From: Nitrospira sp.
Lineage (GTDB): Bacteria > Nitrospirota > Nitrospiria > Nitrospirales > Nitrospiraceae
Direction of reading: 5' to 3'
Length of the DNA stretch: 64,000 nt
Assembly (NCBI GenBank): GCA_030692565.1
Contig: JAUYAO010000014.1
Location: forward strand, 1 to 64,000
The position numbers were made by a program, and so were the translations under genes. The notes below the pieces were generated by a model. That model ran no database searches. It saw only the letters and a list, made by a program, of their open reading frames with translations, and had not been told where the DNA came from. Of the stretch, positions 7,629 to 16,419 are shown piece after piece. Numbering within the stretch: the first letter of the stretch is position 1; every line of letters begins with the position of its first letter.

Positions 7629-9557
7629 CTATTCGCGCCGAAGAATCCGGTCGAGGATCCCGCGCAGCGCCGGAAGCGTCACCGGCTTCGTGAGGACGCC
7701 ATCCATCCCGGCATCCAAGCAGACTCGTTCGTCGTCTGCGGAGGCATGACCCGTCAGGGCGATGACAGGAATGTGTCGATCCTGGCCGGTCTCCCGCTGC
7801 CGGATCGCACGGGTGGCGTCATAGCCGTCCATCTCCGGCATCTCGCAGTCCATCAGGATCGCGTCGTAGGGTGTTCTCGACGCGGCTTGCAGCGCTTCAC
7901 GACCATTCCGGGCGATTTCTACTTCGAAGCCCAGCTTCTGGAGAAACTTGCACGCCACCACCTGGTTGATCTCGTTATCGTCGGCGACCAGAATGCGCTT
8001 CGTACTCCCGGCTCGTAACTCCGGATTGGACACCGCTGTGACCACGGGTTGAACCTGTTCCCGCTGAATCGCCGGTAACACCAGAGTGGTGTACCGGAAC
8101 GTGGTCCCCTTCCCGGCCTGGCTTTCGACTGCGATCTCGCCCCCCATCAGCTCGACAAGCTGGCGGCAGATCATCAGCCCGAGGCCCGTCCCGCCGAACT
8201 TCCTGGCGGTCGATGCCTCCGCCTGCGAGTAGGCCTGAAACAGTCTGGCCTGCTGTTCCTCTGTCATGCCAATGCCCGTGTCCGTGATGCTCCACGCCAG
8301 GAGGATGCTCTCCGGCAGATGGGAGGGCGCTTGCTGCAACGTCACCGCAACCGCCACGCGGCCACGCTCGGTAAATTTGATCGCATTGCCGACCAGATTG
8401 AAGAGAATCTGGCGCAGGCGCACCGGATCCCCTCGCAGGCTTTCCGGGACCTCCGGCGCAACCTCCACCGTCAATTCCAGGGATTTCTTCTTCGCCAGTT
8501 CAGAGACGAGGGTCAACACATCGTCGATGAGTGAACGAAGATGCACGTCCGCTGTTTCCAGAGACATCTTGCCGGCTTCGATCTTTGAGAAATCCAAGAT
8601 GTCATTCACCAACACCAAGAGCGCTTCGGCAGACCGATGCATGGTTTGAAGCAATTGCCGTTGCGCATCGGTCAACGACGTGTCCTGTAACAACTGTGTG
8701 CAGCCCAACACGCCGTTCATCGGCGTCCGGAGTTCGTGACTCATGGTGGCGAGAAAGATCCCCTTGGCACGGGCAGATTCTTCGGCCACTTCCTTCGCTC
8801 GACGCAGCGCCACGTCGGCCGTCACATCCAACCCATAGGCTCGAATCTGATCAAGGTCACCCAGGGGGAAAAACGACCAGGCAAGGATTCGATCGGCGAT
8901 CGCATGCTCAATTCGACAGGTCGCCGAGCGGGTGCGCAGACAATCCTTGAGAATGCCTTCAAGATCGGGAGGAAGCATTGCCTCGATCCCACGCTCCAGC
9001 GCCCCGCAGACGGTCAGGAGCTCGACCATCGCCGTGTTGGCATAGAGCATTCCGCCGGCGCCATCGAATTCGACAATCGGATTCGGTGAATCCTCGGCCA
9101 GTCGCGCTACGCGCTGCACATCCCGCTGCACTTCCATCGCAGAGGTCAGATCCCGCGTGACGATGACCGCTCCCACTCGCTCGGCCAGCTGCACTCGGGG
9201 CCAAAACGTCGTCGAGAGCTCAAACCGGGTCCCATCCCCTCGCGTCCACTGCTGGGATGGCACCATCGTAACTTCTCCGGTTTTCATCATCTGTTGGAAC
9301 GGAATACCTCCCGATCCATTCGGCTCCGGCAACCGGCAATCCATCAGGTCCTGAAACGACTGGCCGATCACATCGCGGGTACGTCCGACCAGTTGCTGGG
9401 CCATCGGATTCACGGACAGGATCCGCCCGCTTCGGTCGGTGACGAAGACGGCGTCGCCCGACGCTTCCATCAAGAGAAAGGTATCTTCTCGCGTGGGCAA
9501 CCAGGACATCTGTCCCGCCCCGCGCGCGTTCGGCTCCGGTTGAGGCTGGGCGCTCAT
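7629..9557 (-). CDS. Hybrid sensor histidine kinase with PAS domains and a receiver domain
   Basis: The 642-residue protein has no membrane segment and is cytoplasmic. Domain order: PAS1 (about 24-140, DAVFVTDRSGRILSVNP); a second PAS-like region (about 150-255); HisKA with the phospho-acceptor His274 in MSHELRTPMNG; HATPase_c with NLVGNAIKFT and the GxG boxes GIGMT and GGTGLGL; and a C-terminal receiver with DD (VADDN), Asp570 in MDCEMPEMDG, Thr in ALTGHA and Lys in TKPV. It would autophosphorylate on sensing a cytoplasmic signal and relay to its own receiver. Its start overlaps the stop of the upstream HD-GYP gene by 4 bases, so the two form one translational unit. Confidence 0.92.
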   Translation of the reverse strand: MSAQPQPEPNARGAGQMSWLPTREDTFLLMEASGDAVFVTDRSGRILSVNPMAQQLVGRTRDVIGQSFQDLMDCRLPEPNGSGGIPFQQMMKTGEVTMVPSQQWTRGDGTRFELSTTFWPRVQLAERVGAVIVTRDLTSAMEVQRDVQRVARLAEDSPNPIVEFDGAGGMLYANTAMVELLTVCGALERGIEAMLPPDLEGILKDCLRTRSATCRIEHAIADRILAWSFFPLGDLDQIRAYGLDVTADVALRRAKEVAEESARAKGIFLATMSHELRTPMNGVLGCTQLLQDTSLTDAQRQLLQTMHRSAEALLVLVNDILDFSKIEAGKMSLETADVHLRSLIDDVLTLVSELAKKKSLELTVEVAPEVPESLRGDPVRLRQILFNLVGNAIKFTERGRVAVAVTLQQAPSHLPESILLAWSITDTGIGMTEEQQARLFQAYSQAEASTARKFGGTGLGLMICRQLVELMGGEIAVESQAGKGTTFRYTTLVLPAIQREQVQPVVTAVSNPELRAGSTKRILVADDNEINQVVACKFLQKLGFEVEIARNGREALQAASRTPYDAILMDCEMPEMDGYDATRAIRQRETGQDRHIPVIALTGHASADDERVCLDAGMDGVLTKPVTLPALRGILDRILRRE

Positions 9558-10795
9558 GCGGCCACCTGCCTGAGAATCGCTTCCACATCGATTCCTTCCC
9601 GTCGTGGGTCCCGGATGTCATGAATGCTTCGGCCGCCCTCAGGTTCCTGGGCAAGATCCAATTCCTGGGGTGGGGCACAAGACACACCTCTCGCATCCCG
9701 ACAGAGATACAGGATTGGAAGGTGCGCCTTGCCGGGGGTAATGGATCCCACGACGCCGACCTCCCCTGATTTCAACGCCACGAGACTGTAGAGAGGAAAC
9801 ACACCGATCGCTCTGATCAGATACGACACGTGATCGAGCAAATAGGGCTGATCACGGTAGCGTTGATACAACTGCATCATCGCTTGATTGGACGACAGCG
9901 GTGGCCCGCCCGTTTGGCCCGTCAGCAATTCGTCATACTGGTCGACAATCCCCACCAGCGCAGCATAGGCCCAGTCTTGTCCTGCCTCCCCTTCGGTACC
10001 GACCGGACCTGTCGGTGCGGCATGATGGTGCTTGACGATGGACAGGACCTCCGCATCGCGGACCCCGCTTTTCTCCAACAACACGAGGCCCTGCGCCGGA
10101 TGGCTATCGTAGAGAGCTTGCTGGGCCGGCGGTATTGCCTTGGTGCGTTTCAGAAGGTTCTTGGGCAGACGGACAAGACCCACATCATGGAGCAGCGCGG
10201 CCACGCCCACGTGTTGCAGCACTTCGCGAGGATAGGATAACGCCTGCCCGATAATGACGGACAGCGTGCACACGGTGAGTCCATGCTCATGCAACGTCGG
10301 GTCTTGCTCCCGCAGGCCCATGACGGCGTAACAGGCGGCTTGGCGTTCGAAGATGAAACCGATCATCTCATCAACAAGCTGATTGGCTTCTGCGTATGAC
10401 ACCAGCCCTGTCGCCCGCGTGCCGTCAAATATGTGATTGAGCCGATTGATCCACTCCGTCCGCCGCTGCTTCGCCAGCGCAAGATTGTCCGCCAGCATCA
10501 CCGCCGTACGTTCTAGAGAAACAGGATTTGTGGCCGGCTGACTGGGCGCCAAAGACTGAGCCTCACAAACAGGGGCAGGATCGGACGGTGTCACCTCAGG
10601 AACCGCCACATCGAGGCCCCGACCGGTATCGATGGTCACCTGAGCAATGCCCGATGCCCACAAGGTGTCGATTTCCGATTGCGCGCTGATTTCAAATTTA
10701 TGCCGAAGAAAGGGCGTGTGAAGCCAAGAGCGGTCCACCCCGATCAGGTACATCCCGACTTTCAGGTCGGAGAGCGGAATTGTGCGATGCGCCAT
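9554..10795 (-). CDS. DUF3391 plus HD-GYP-like protein with degenerate GYP motif
   Basis: The 413-residue protein has an N-terminal DUF3391 domain (about 1-65, SDLKVGMYLIGVDRSWL), typical of c-di-GMP phosphodiesterases, and an HD domain from about 150 to 320. The metal-binding HD pair is present (LLHDVGLVRLPKNLL), as are a downstream His (YDSHPAQG), HHH and the Asp of IVDQYDELL. The segment that should read HHExxDGxGYP is replaced by HHHAAPTGPVG, so the GYP signature is lost. Activity against c-di-GMP is therefore uncertain, and it may instead bind the nucleotide or act on another substrate. It lies upstream of and overlaps the hybrid kinase, which suggests it works with that kinase. Confidence 0.8.
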   Translation of the reverse strand: MAHRTIPLSDLKVGMYLIGVDRSWLHTPFLRHKFEISAQSEIDTLWASGIAQVTIDTGRGLDVAVPEVTPSDPAPVCEAQSLAPSQPATNPVSLERTAVMLADNLALAKQRRTEWINRLNHIFDGTRATGLVSYAEANQLVDEMIGFIFERQAACYAVMGLREQDPTLHEHGLTVCTLSVIIGQALSYPREVLQHVGVAALLHDVGLVRLPKNLLKRTKAIPPAQQALYDSHPAQGLVLLEKSGVRDAEVLSIVKHHHAAPTGPVGTEGEAGQDWAYAALVGIVDQYDELLTGQTGGPPLSSNQAMMQLYQRYRDQPYLLDHVSYLIRAIGVFPLYSLVALKSGEVGVVGSITPGKAHLPILYLCRDARGVSCAPPQELDLAQEPEGGRSIHDIRDPRREGIDVEAILRQVAA

Positions 10796-10966
10796 ATCGA
10801 ACAGTATCCTTCACGCGGACCACAAACGTTCAGCTCTCATGTTTCGGTTGATTCAGGCACAAACTTGAGGGTCTTCCCTTAGTGTTCATGGCCGTCTGTA
10901 TCCGTCTTTGAAGAGTGCTGTGCGTTTTGTTGGATTCAGGGATTTACGCGTTCCCGACAGACACGT

Positions 10967-12169
10967 ATGATGACCGACGCACATGCCTCACCAGCAGAGC
11001 TTCGTAATATCGGGAGAACGACGATGCATGGACATAGGCTGTCGGGGGACCGCTTTTCGGTCGAGTACCATCTCACGGGGACTGAGTCGCAGGGGCGGAA
11101 CATGGCCGAGCGCCTGTGCGCCGATCAGACCATAGAAGCCCCGCTGTCCCTGCTGCGCACCTGCCCAATTCCCGAAGGACTCCTGGGCCGGGTCGAGGAT
11201 TTCTCACGAGTGGAGGAAACGCGGCATCGGGCCCTGATCAGTTTTCCCGTTGAACTGTTTGGCCATTCGTTCGCGCAGATGCTGCACACCCTGTTCGGCA
11301 CGGCCAGTCTCAGCCCCCAGGTCCAAGTCGCCGACATTCATCTCCCCACCCAGCTGCCGGAAAGCTGGCCCGGCCCTCGGCACGGTATCTCAGGCATCCG
11401 TACAATGACTGACGTGGCCCATCGTCCATTGGTCTGTGCCGTCTTGAAGCCACTAGGGCTCTCTCCTGAGGCGCTGGCGGAATTGGCCCACAGCTTCGCA
11501 CTCGGCGGCGTGGACATCATCAAGGATGACCAAGGTCTTGGAGATCATGCCTTCTGCCCCTCCGAGGAACGCGTCCAGCGCTGCCTTGCCGCCATTCGTG
11601 ATGCCAGCCGCTCCACTGGCCGCAGATGCCTCTACTTTACTCACGTCGTCGGATCGCTCGAAGACATATGGACACAAACACAATTCGCCAGGCAGGCAGG
11701 CGCGGATGGAATCCTCCTCTCACCGGGGCTGGTGGGATAGCAGGCGCTTCACGATCTGAATCGTCACGCGTCTGACGCGCTGCCCATCATGTCTCATCCG
11801 GCATTCCTCGGCACCTACGCCATGGCTCCGACACAGGGGCTCGCTCCAAGCGTGCTCTACGGTCGTCTTCCCCGACTCGCCGGCGCAGACATCACCATCT
11901 ATCCAACCTACGGCCTCAATTGTCCGATCAGCCGCCGAGACTGCACGCAAATTGCGGCCGCCTGCACAGAGTCCTGGGGACCACTGCGGCCCATCTTCCC
12001 CACCGCCGCGGGTCGCATGGGAGAAGACCGCATCAGAGAGATGTGCGAGGTCTACGGCCGTGACTGTGTCTTCATTCTGGGAAGCCAGATACGGGAATCA
12101 CCGGAAAGCATCGCTGCATCCTGCGAGCATTTCATGCAACGTCTCGATAAACTTTCCGCTGCTCATTGA
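10967..12169 (+). pseudogene. RuBisCO-like protein (form IV type) interrupted by an in-frame TAG
   Basis: Codons before and after the TAG at 11738-11740 are in the same frame and together give a RuBisCO large-subunit-like protein of about 400 residues. The first part has the N-terminal domain (RFSVEYHLTG) and barrel motifs AVLKPLGLS (Lys161), GGVDIIKDDQG (Lys186, Asp187, Asp188, Gln189) and THVVGS. After LLSPGLVG the TAG is followed directly by QALHDL, SHPAFLGTYA and GRDCVFILGSQI. The Glu of the canonical KDDE metal site is Gln, as expected of a non-carboxylating relative. TGG to TAG is the simplest origin. It could be a dead gene, a sequencing error or an amber read-through gene. An alternative start is the ATG at 11024. 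Confidence 0.8.
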
Positions 12170-12221
12170 GGCCGGTTGTTGCTGCTTCCTCGCCGGTCAG
12201 CTGCACTGCGGTCCCGCAGAA

Positions 12222-12233
12222 TCTGCTACACTT
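12222..12233 (+). promoter_or_regulatory. Extended -10 promoter for the riboswitch transcript
   Basis: TCTGCTACACTT contains an extended -10 (TGC then TACACT at 12227-12232). It lies about 50 bases upstream of the riboswitch. The same 12 bases occur at 40956-40967 before the ClpS-like gene. No good -35 is visible, which is tolerable for an extended -10 promoter. Confidence 0.45.
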
Positions 12234-12279
12234 AAACCAGTTGAAACAGAGGCCAGGTTGATCAATCCCGATCAATGCC

Positions 12280-12372
12280 GGCCACGTGACAAGGGCAAAC
12301 CACTCGAGAGGGTGGGACGCAAAGCCAAGGGACCTAACGAGGGACGTATGTTCCAGGGTCAGCCTAGCCGCC
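12280..12372 (+). promoter_or_regulatory. Cyclic di-GMP-I riboswitch (GEMM motif)
   Basis: The stretch carries the conserved core of the GEMM-I aptamer in order: CACG at 12283-12286, AGGGCAAACC at 12292-12301, GGTGGGACGCAAAGCC at 12311-12326, then GGGACCTAACG, an inner hairpin GGGAC/GTTCC (12341-12355) and the GGTC...GCC 3' strand. This class binds c-di-GMP. The aptamer is followed after about 110 bases by the flagellar-rod-like gene at 12482. No U-rich terminator is obvious in between. A CCGAG/CTCGG hairpin (12443-12460) lies near the ribosome binding site GGGAGGTG, so control of translation is possible. Confidence 0.88.
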
Positions 12373-12481
12373 ACAACGCAGTCCTCTTCCAGCGCCACTG
12401 GCGTGCCAGCTCTCTCCCGGAACAGTATTCCCTCCGCAGGCACCGAGGCGGTTATCTCGGAACGGGACTGGGAGGTGCTTT

Positions 12482-12835
12482 ATGATGTCCGCAATCGACA
12501 CAGCCTTATCGGGCCTGACGAATTTCGCCAAGAAGCTCGATGTCTCCGCCCATAACGTGGCGAATGTGAATACCGACGGATTCCATAAATCAAGGGTTGA
12601 GTCCGTCGAGGTCGGAACCGGCGGCGTGTTGCCGGTCGTCCAAAAGGACGATTCCGCCGGACCGAGCGTGCTGAAAGACCGCGGATACGGTGCGGCCCAG
12701 GTCGAATTGTCCAATGTCGATCTCGGAGAAGAAGCCGTCAGCCAGATCGTCGCCCAGCGCGGATTCGAAGCCAATCTCCGCACGCTGAAAACCGCCGACG
12801 ATATGCTGGGGAGCATTATCGACACGAAGCGGTAA
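12482..12835 (+). CDS. Short flagellar basal-body rod/hook-like protein (FlgC-like)
   Basis: The 117-residue protein has the two terminal signatures of flagellar axial rod proteins. Residues 3-36 are Flg_bb_rod (ALSGLTNFAKKLDVSAHNVA), with the motif around NVNTDGFHKS. Residues 75-117 are the C-terminal Flg_bbr_C helix (NVDLGEEAVSQIVAQRGFEA). The central part is short, so the protein is shorter than typical FlgC. It would assemble into a helical rod through paired terminal helices. No other flagellar gene lies nearby, so it is an orphan. It is preceded by GGGAGGTG and a c-di-GMP riboswitch, which fits motility or export control by c-di-GMP. Start may be either of two consecutive ATGs (12482 or 12485). 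Confidence 0.8.
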   Translation: MMSAIDTALSGLTNFAKKLDVSAHNVANVNTDGFHKSRVESVEVGTGGVLPVVQKDDSAGPSVLKDRGYGAAQVELSNVDLGEEAVSQIVAQRGFEANLRTLKTADDMLGSIIDTKR

Positions 12836-12870
12836 GTTCCAGCGCCAGCCATCCGTGCCATCAGGCCCGG

Positions 12871-12906
12871 CGACATAGCATTCCCGCCTGACAGTATGCT
12901 ATGTCG
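12871..12906. promoter_or_regulatory. 11-bp perfect inverted repeat at the start of the radical SAM gene
   Basis: CGACATAGCAT (12871-12881) and ATGCTATGTCG (12896-12906) are perfect inverses separated by 14 bases, ending 5 bases before the ATG at 12912. The right arm touches the GAGG ribosome binding site. It can be a protein operator or an mRNA hairpin controlling translation. No T-run follows, so a terminator for the upstream gene is less likely. Confidence 0.6.
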
Positions 12907-12911
12907 AGGTC

Positions 12912-15089
12912 ATGACCGCGCCCCGAGTCCTGTTACTGATTCCCCCGCTGACCCAGCTCAATACCCCGTACCCGTCCACCGCCTATCTCTCCGGATTCTT
13001 GCAGTCTCAGGGAATCGCTTCTGAACAGGCCGATCTTGGGATCGAGATGGTCTTGCGGCTGTTCAGTCCCGATGGACTTCGGGAGGTCTTTCGTCTTGTG
13101 CGGCAACAATCAGACGATCTTCCCCCACAGGCCCTCGCCATGCTCGCGGACGAAGACGCTTACCTGAGTACGATCGACACAGTGGTGACGTTCCTGCAGG
13201 GCAAGACTCCAGGGGCAGCCAGTCTGCTCGTTCATCCTGGATTTCTTCCGCAAGGTCCGCGGTTCGACGGCAAGACGAGATTTCAGAAATCTGTTCCGAT
13301 TGAAGATCGAGCGAAGCACTGGGGCACGCTGTATCTCGAAGACCTCGCCGACCTGGTCCAAGCCACGGTCAGCCCATCCTTCGCCCTCAGCCGCTACGCC
13401 GAACATCTGGCTCACTCCGCATCCTCATTCGACCGATTAGCCTCGGCTCTCGCCGAGCCGCTCAGCCTGACGGATGAATTCCTGCTGGATGCCCTGTGGC
13501 CACACCTCGACCGTGTGGATCCGACCCTCGTGGGTCTGTCAGTCCCCTTTCCCGGCAATCTCTATGGCGCATTTCGGATTGCCCAGGCGATGAAGCAGCG
13601 GAGGCCGAATCTCCCGATTGTGCTCGGCGGCGGCTATGCGAATACGGAGTTGCGTCGTGTCCGCGATCCTCGAGTGTTCGACTACGTGGACTTCATCACC
13701 TTGGACGACGGGGAGCGACCGCTTCTCTCGCTCCTCGAACATCTCACGGGCCAACGCCCGAAAACCGGGCTCTGCCGAACGTTTTACAGAGACGAGCATC
13801 GCGTCCGCTTCGCCGACGATCGGTCCGTATCTAATTACAGCATGAATGACGTCGGATGTCCGACCTATCGAGGATTGCCGCTGGATCGCTACCTGACAAT
13901 CCTCGACAGCACGAATCCCATGCATCGCCTCTGGTCCGAAGGTCATTGGAACAAACTGACCGTCGCGCACGGCTGTTATTGGAAGCAGTGCACGTTTTGC
14001 GATGTCGGGCTCGACTACATCAGCCGGTATGAAATGACGCCGACTGAACGGCTGATCCAACAAATCGAGCACCTGATCGCCGAAACCGGGCAACGCGGAT
14101 TCCACTTTGTGGATGAAGCCGCCCCGCCTGCGGCGCTGAAGGCGCTGGCACTGGGATTACTGGAACGGAAGCTCGCGATCACCTGGTGGGGAAACATCCG
14201 GTTCGAAGAGGCTTTTTCACCGGATCTATGCAAACTCTTAGCCGCCTCCGGCTGTATCGCCGTGACCGCAGGACTGGAAGCGGCCTCGGATCGTCTGCTC
14301 GACAAGATGAAAAAAGGGATTACCGTCGATCAGACCGCACTCGTCGCGGCCGCCTTCAAAGAGGCCGGCATTATGATTCATGCGTATCTCATGTACGGAT
14401 TCCCCTCGGAAACGATCCAAGAGGCAGTGGATGCTCTCGAACGCGTGCGGCAACTCTTCAAAGCAGACCTGATGCAATCGGCCTTCTGGCACCGCTTTAC
14501 CACGACGGCCCACAGCCCGGTCGGCCTCAATCCCAAAGCCAACGGACTGCGCATCCTTGGACCGACATTTGAAGGTTTTGCTGACAACGATCTGATTCAC
14601 CGCGACCCTGTCGGGAAAACCCCAGCCTGGCTGGGCGAAGGCTTACGTCGCTCCATGCTGAACTTTCTGGAGGGGCGAGGGCTCACGATGGATGTTCGTC
14701 AGTGGTTCGACCATGACGTGCCTGAGCCGCACGTCCCCAAGACCTGGGTACGGAGCCTTCTCCGCAAACGACTAGGGGCCGATCAGCTACCACTTGAACG
14801 CCGGCTGGTATGGCTCGGCGCTCAGCCAATCGCAGTAGCACAAACCAGACGGGTGAAACTGACACTGCAGGGACAATTTGCCAAGGCGGTCATCCAGCTC
14901 CCTCACTCACAGGGGCAGTGGCTTCACACCGTCATCAAGCAAGCGACCCCGCGCAAAAATAAAGCAACACCTTATCCATGGGTTCGAGACATACAAGCCA
15001 GCTTTCCAGGTACAGCGAACGATTTCGTCACGTTTTTAGAAAGTCCCGGCTGGAGAAACGCCCGTACCGCTGGTCTGTTATTGGTCTAG
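12912..15089 (+). CDS. B12-binding domain radical SAM protein
   Basis: The 725-residue protein combines an N-terminal cobalamin-binding-like Rossmann domain (about 1-280, VLLLIPPLTQLNTPYPSTAYLSG and later PIVLGGGYANTELRR) with a radical SAM barrel beginning near residue 345. The iron-sulfur cysteines are Cys355, Cys360 and Cys363 in HGCYWKQCTFCD. This is the CX4CX2C spacing seen in B12-radical SAM relatives rather than the usual CX3CX2C. GLEAASDRLLDKMKKG and MYGFPSET are typical of the barrel. Residues 580-725 form an uncharacterised C-terminal region. It probably performs a methylation or rearrangement on an unknown substrate. It follows the flagellar-like gene by 76 bases and has its own inverted repeat at the start. 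Confidence 0.85.
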   Translation: MTAPRVLLLIPPLTQLNTPYPSTAYLSGFLQSQGIASEQADLGIEMVLRLFSPDGLREVFRLVRQQSDDLPPQALAMLADEDAYLSTIDTVVTFLQGKTPGAASLLVHPGFLPQGPRFDGKTRFQKSVPIEDRAKHWGTLYLEDLADLVQATVSPSFALSRYAEHLAHSASSFDRLASALAEPLSLTDEFLLDALWPHLDRVDPTLVGLSVPFPGNLYGAFRIAQAMKQRRPNLPIVLGGGYANTELRRVRDPRVFDYVDFITLDDGERPLLSLLEHLTGQRPKTGLCRTFYRDEHRVRFADDRSVSNYSMNDVGCPTYRGLPLDRYLTILDSTNPMHRLWSEGHWNKLTVAHGCYWKQCTFCDVGLDYISRYEMTPTERLIQQIEHLIAETGQRGFHFVDEAAPPAALKALALGLLERKLAITWWGNIRFEEAFSPDLCKLLAASGCIAVTAGLEAASDRLLDKMKKGITVDQTALVAAAFKEAGIMIHAYLMYGFPSETIQEAVDALERVRQLFKADLMQSAFWHRFTTTAHSPVGLNPKANGLRILGPTFEGFADNDLIHRDPVGKTPAWLGEGLRRSMLNFLEGRGLTMDVRQWFDHDVPEPHVPKTWVRSLLRKRLGADQLPLERRLVWLGAQPIAVAQTRRVKLTLQGQFAKAVIQLPHSQGQWLHTVIKQATPRKNKATPYPWVRDIQASFPGTANDFVTFLESPGWRNARTAGLLLV

Positions 15090-15117
15090 CGTTTCACCAG
15101 ACTTATTGTCCCCAGAC

Positions 15118-15151
15118 AAAAAGGGCGGGAGATGCTCAGCACCTCCCGCCC
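15118..15151 (-). terminator. Rho-independent terminator of the peroxiredoxin gene
   Basis: On the minus strand GGGCGGGAG (15151-15143) pairs with CTCCCGCCC (15131-15123), with a further small TGCT/AGCA stem in the loop, followed by TTTTT. It lies 23 bases after the peroxiredoxin stop. There is no T-run on the plus side, so it serves only the minus strand. Confidence 0.88.
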
Positions 15152-15174
15152 CTTGCATCACATATGGACGCTCG

Positions 15175-15810
15175 TTACTTATTCGGCTGCGGCGTATAGC
15201 GCAGGTACGGCTTCACCGTCTTAAACCCCTTCGGGAAGAGCGTCTTGGCTTCCGCGTCATTGACGGCCGGAGTGATGATGCAATCTTCGCCATCTTTCCA
15301 GTTCGCCGGAGTGGCGACTTTGAACTTTGAGGTCAACTGGAGCGAATCGATTACGCGCAACAACTCATCGAAGTTACGGCCACATGAAGCCGGATAGGTC
15401 AAGGTCAGCTTGACCTTCTTGTCGGGTCCGACAATGAACACCGAACGGACAGTCATGTTATCGATCGCATTCGGATGGATCATGTCGTAGAGGGTCGCCA
15501 CCTTCTTATCCGGATCGGCGATGATGGGATAATTCATCGTGGTGTGCTGAGTTTCGTTGATGTCGTTGATCCAGCCCTTATGGGAGTCCAACGGATCGAC
15601 ACTGACCGCAATGACTTTCACTCCCCGCTTCTTGAACTCAGGAGTGATCTTGGCCACGGTCCCTAATTCAGTCGTACAGACCGGCGTATAGTCTTTCGGG
15701 TGCGAGAACAAGATCCCCCATCCACCGCCAAGCCATTCATGAAAGTTGATCGGGCCTTCGGTCGTATCGGCTGTAAAATTCGGGGCTTCATCTCCTAAAC
15801 GGATCGGCAT
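15175..15810 (-). CDS. Peroxiredoxin of the 1-Cys (Prx6) type
   Basis: The 211-residue protein reduces hydrogen peroxide and alkyl hydroperoxides in the cytoplasm. It has the AhpC/TSA domain (about 5-140) with the peroxidatic Cys45 in HPKDYTPVCTTEL, and a C-terminal 1-cysPrx domain (about 150-205, containing PANWKDGEDCII). PASCGRNFDELLR is the conserved Arg segment of the Prx6 branch. It starts at an ATG with AAAGGAG upstream and ends in a good terminator, so it is probably monocistronic. Its neighbours do not suggest a partner reductase. Confidence 0.93.
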   Translation of the reverse strand: MPIRLGDEAPNFTADTTEGPINFHEWLGGGWGILFSHPKDYTPVCTTELGTVAKITPEFKKRGVKVIAVSVDPLDSHKGWINDINETQHTTMNYPIIADPDKKVATLYDMIHPNAIDNMTVRSVFIVGPDKKVKLTLTYPASCGRNFDELLRVIDSLQLTSKFKVATPANWKDGEDCIITPAVNDAEAKTLFPKGFKTVKPYLRYTPQPNK

Positions 15811-16002
15811 ATGACACTCCTTTCATTAACTTAGAGACCTACAAGTTCGTTTATTGAACCACACACCTAAGGCTCTACATTACTGAGTTCGGACCAAAGA
15901 GTTCAACCCCTCCCCCGTCAGGCAGACCAACAGGCCTTCCCCGCTTAAGCATTCACCTGCCGCATCCGATATAGGCCAGAGCCCACCGGCATAGGAGGAT
16001 GT

Positions 16003-16365
16003 ATGGAGCAGGCAAAGCCTAGTCCGATCGCACTGCGGATCTCAAACGATCCGATGTACAAATTGCTCCGCGAAGGCTGCATTAAGGAGTTCAACGTCAA
16101 GAAAGCCGCAGGCGACAAGTGCGACTTGAAAAGCTGCGATCTGCGAGGCCTGGATCTCCGCGGCCTGGATGCCACCGGGCTGGATTTCAGTGATTGCTAT
16201 TTCCGCCAATCCGATCTTCGCGGCATCGATTTCAGCCAATCCAACTTGCGGGGCGCCTCCATCAACGCCTGCAAGATCTCCGGTGTCCTCTTTCCTGAAG
16301 AGCTCTCCGCCTCAGAGATCGAGCTCTCGCTCTTGCAGGGCATCCGGATGCGCTACTCGAAGTAG
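16003..16365 (+). CDS. Pentapeptide-repeat protein
   Basis: The 120-residue protein has a short helical N-terminus (residues 1-38) and then about ten A(D/N)LxG-type pentapeptides (about 40-95; DLRGLDLRGLDATGLDFSDC and following). These should form a right-handed quadrilateral beta helix. There is no signal peptide. Such proteins range from gyrase-protecting DNA mimics to structural scaffolds, and this one cannot be assigned. GGAGG lies 6 bases before the ATG. It converges with the DUF748 gene. Confidence 0.82.
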   Translation: MEQAKPSPIALRISNDPMYKLLREGCIKEFNVKKAAGDKCDLKSCDLRGLDLRGLDATGLDFSDCYFRQSDLRGIDFSQSNLRGASINACKISGVLFPEELSASEIELSLLQGIRMRYSK

Positions 16366-16419
16366 CCACTTGCCTGGATGTGGCCACTCCAGTGCTAACA
16401 AGGCGCGGCTCCGCCGAGC

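Noticed and set aside
12372-12480. Terminator as expression platform of the riboswitch
   Set aside because: Only small GC hairpins without a T-run are visible, so I do not call a terminator.
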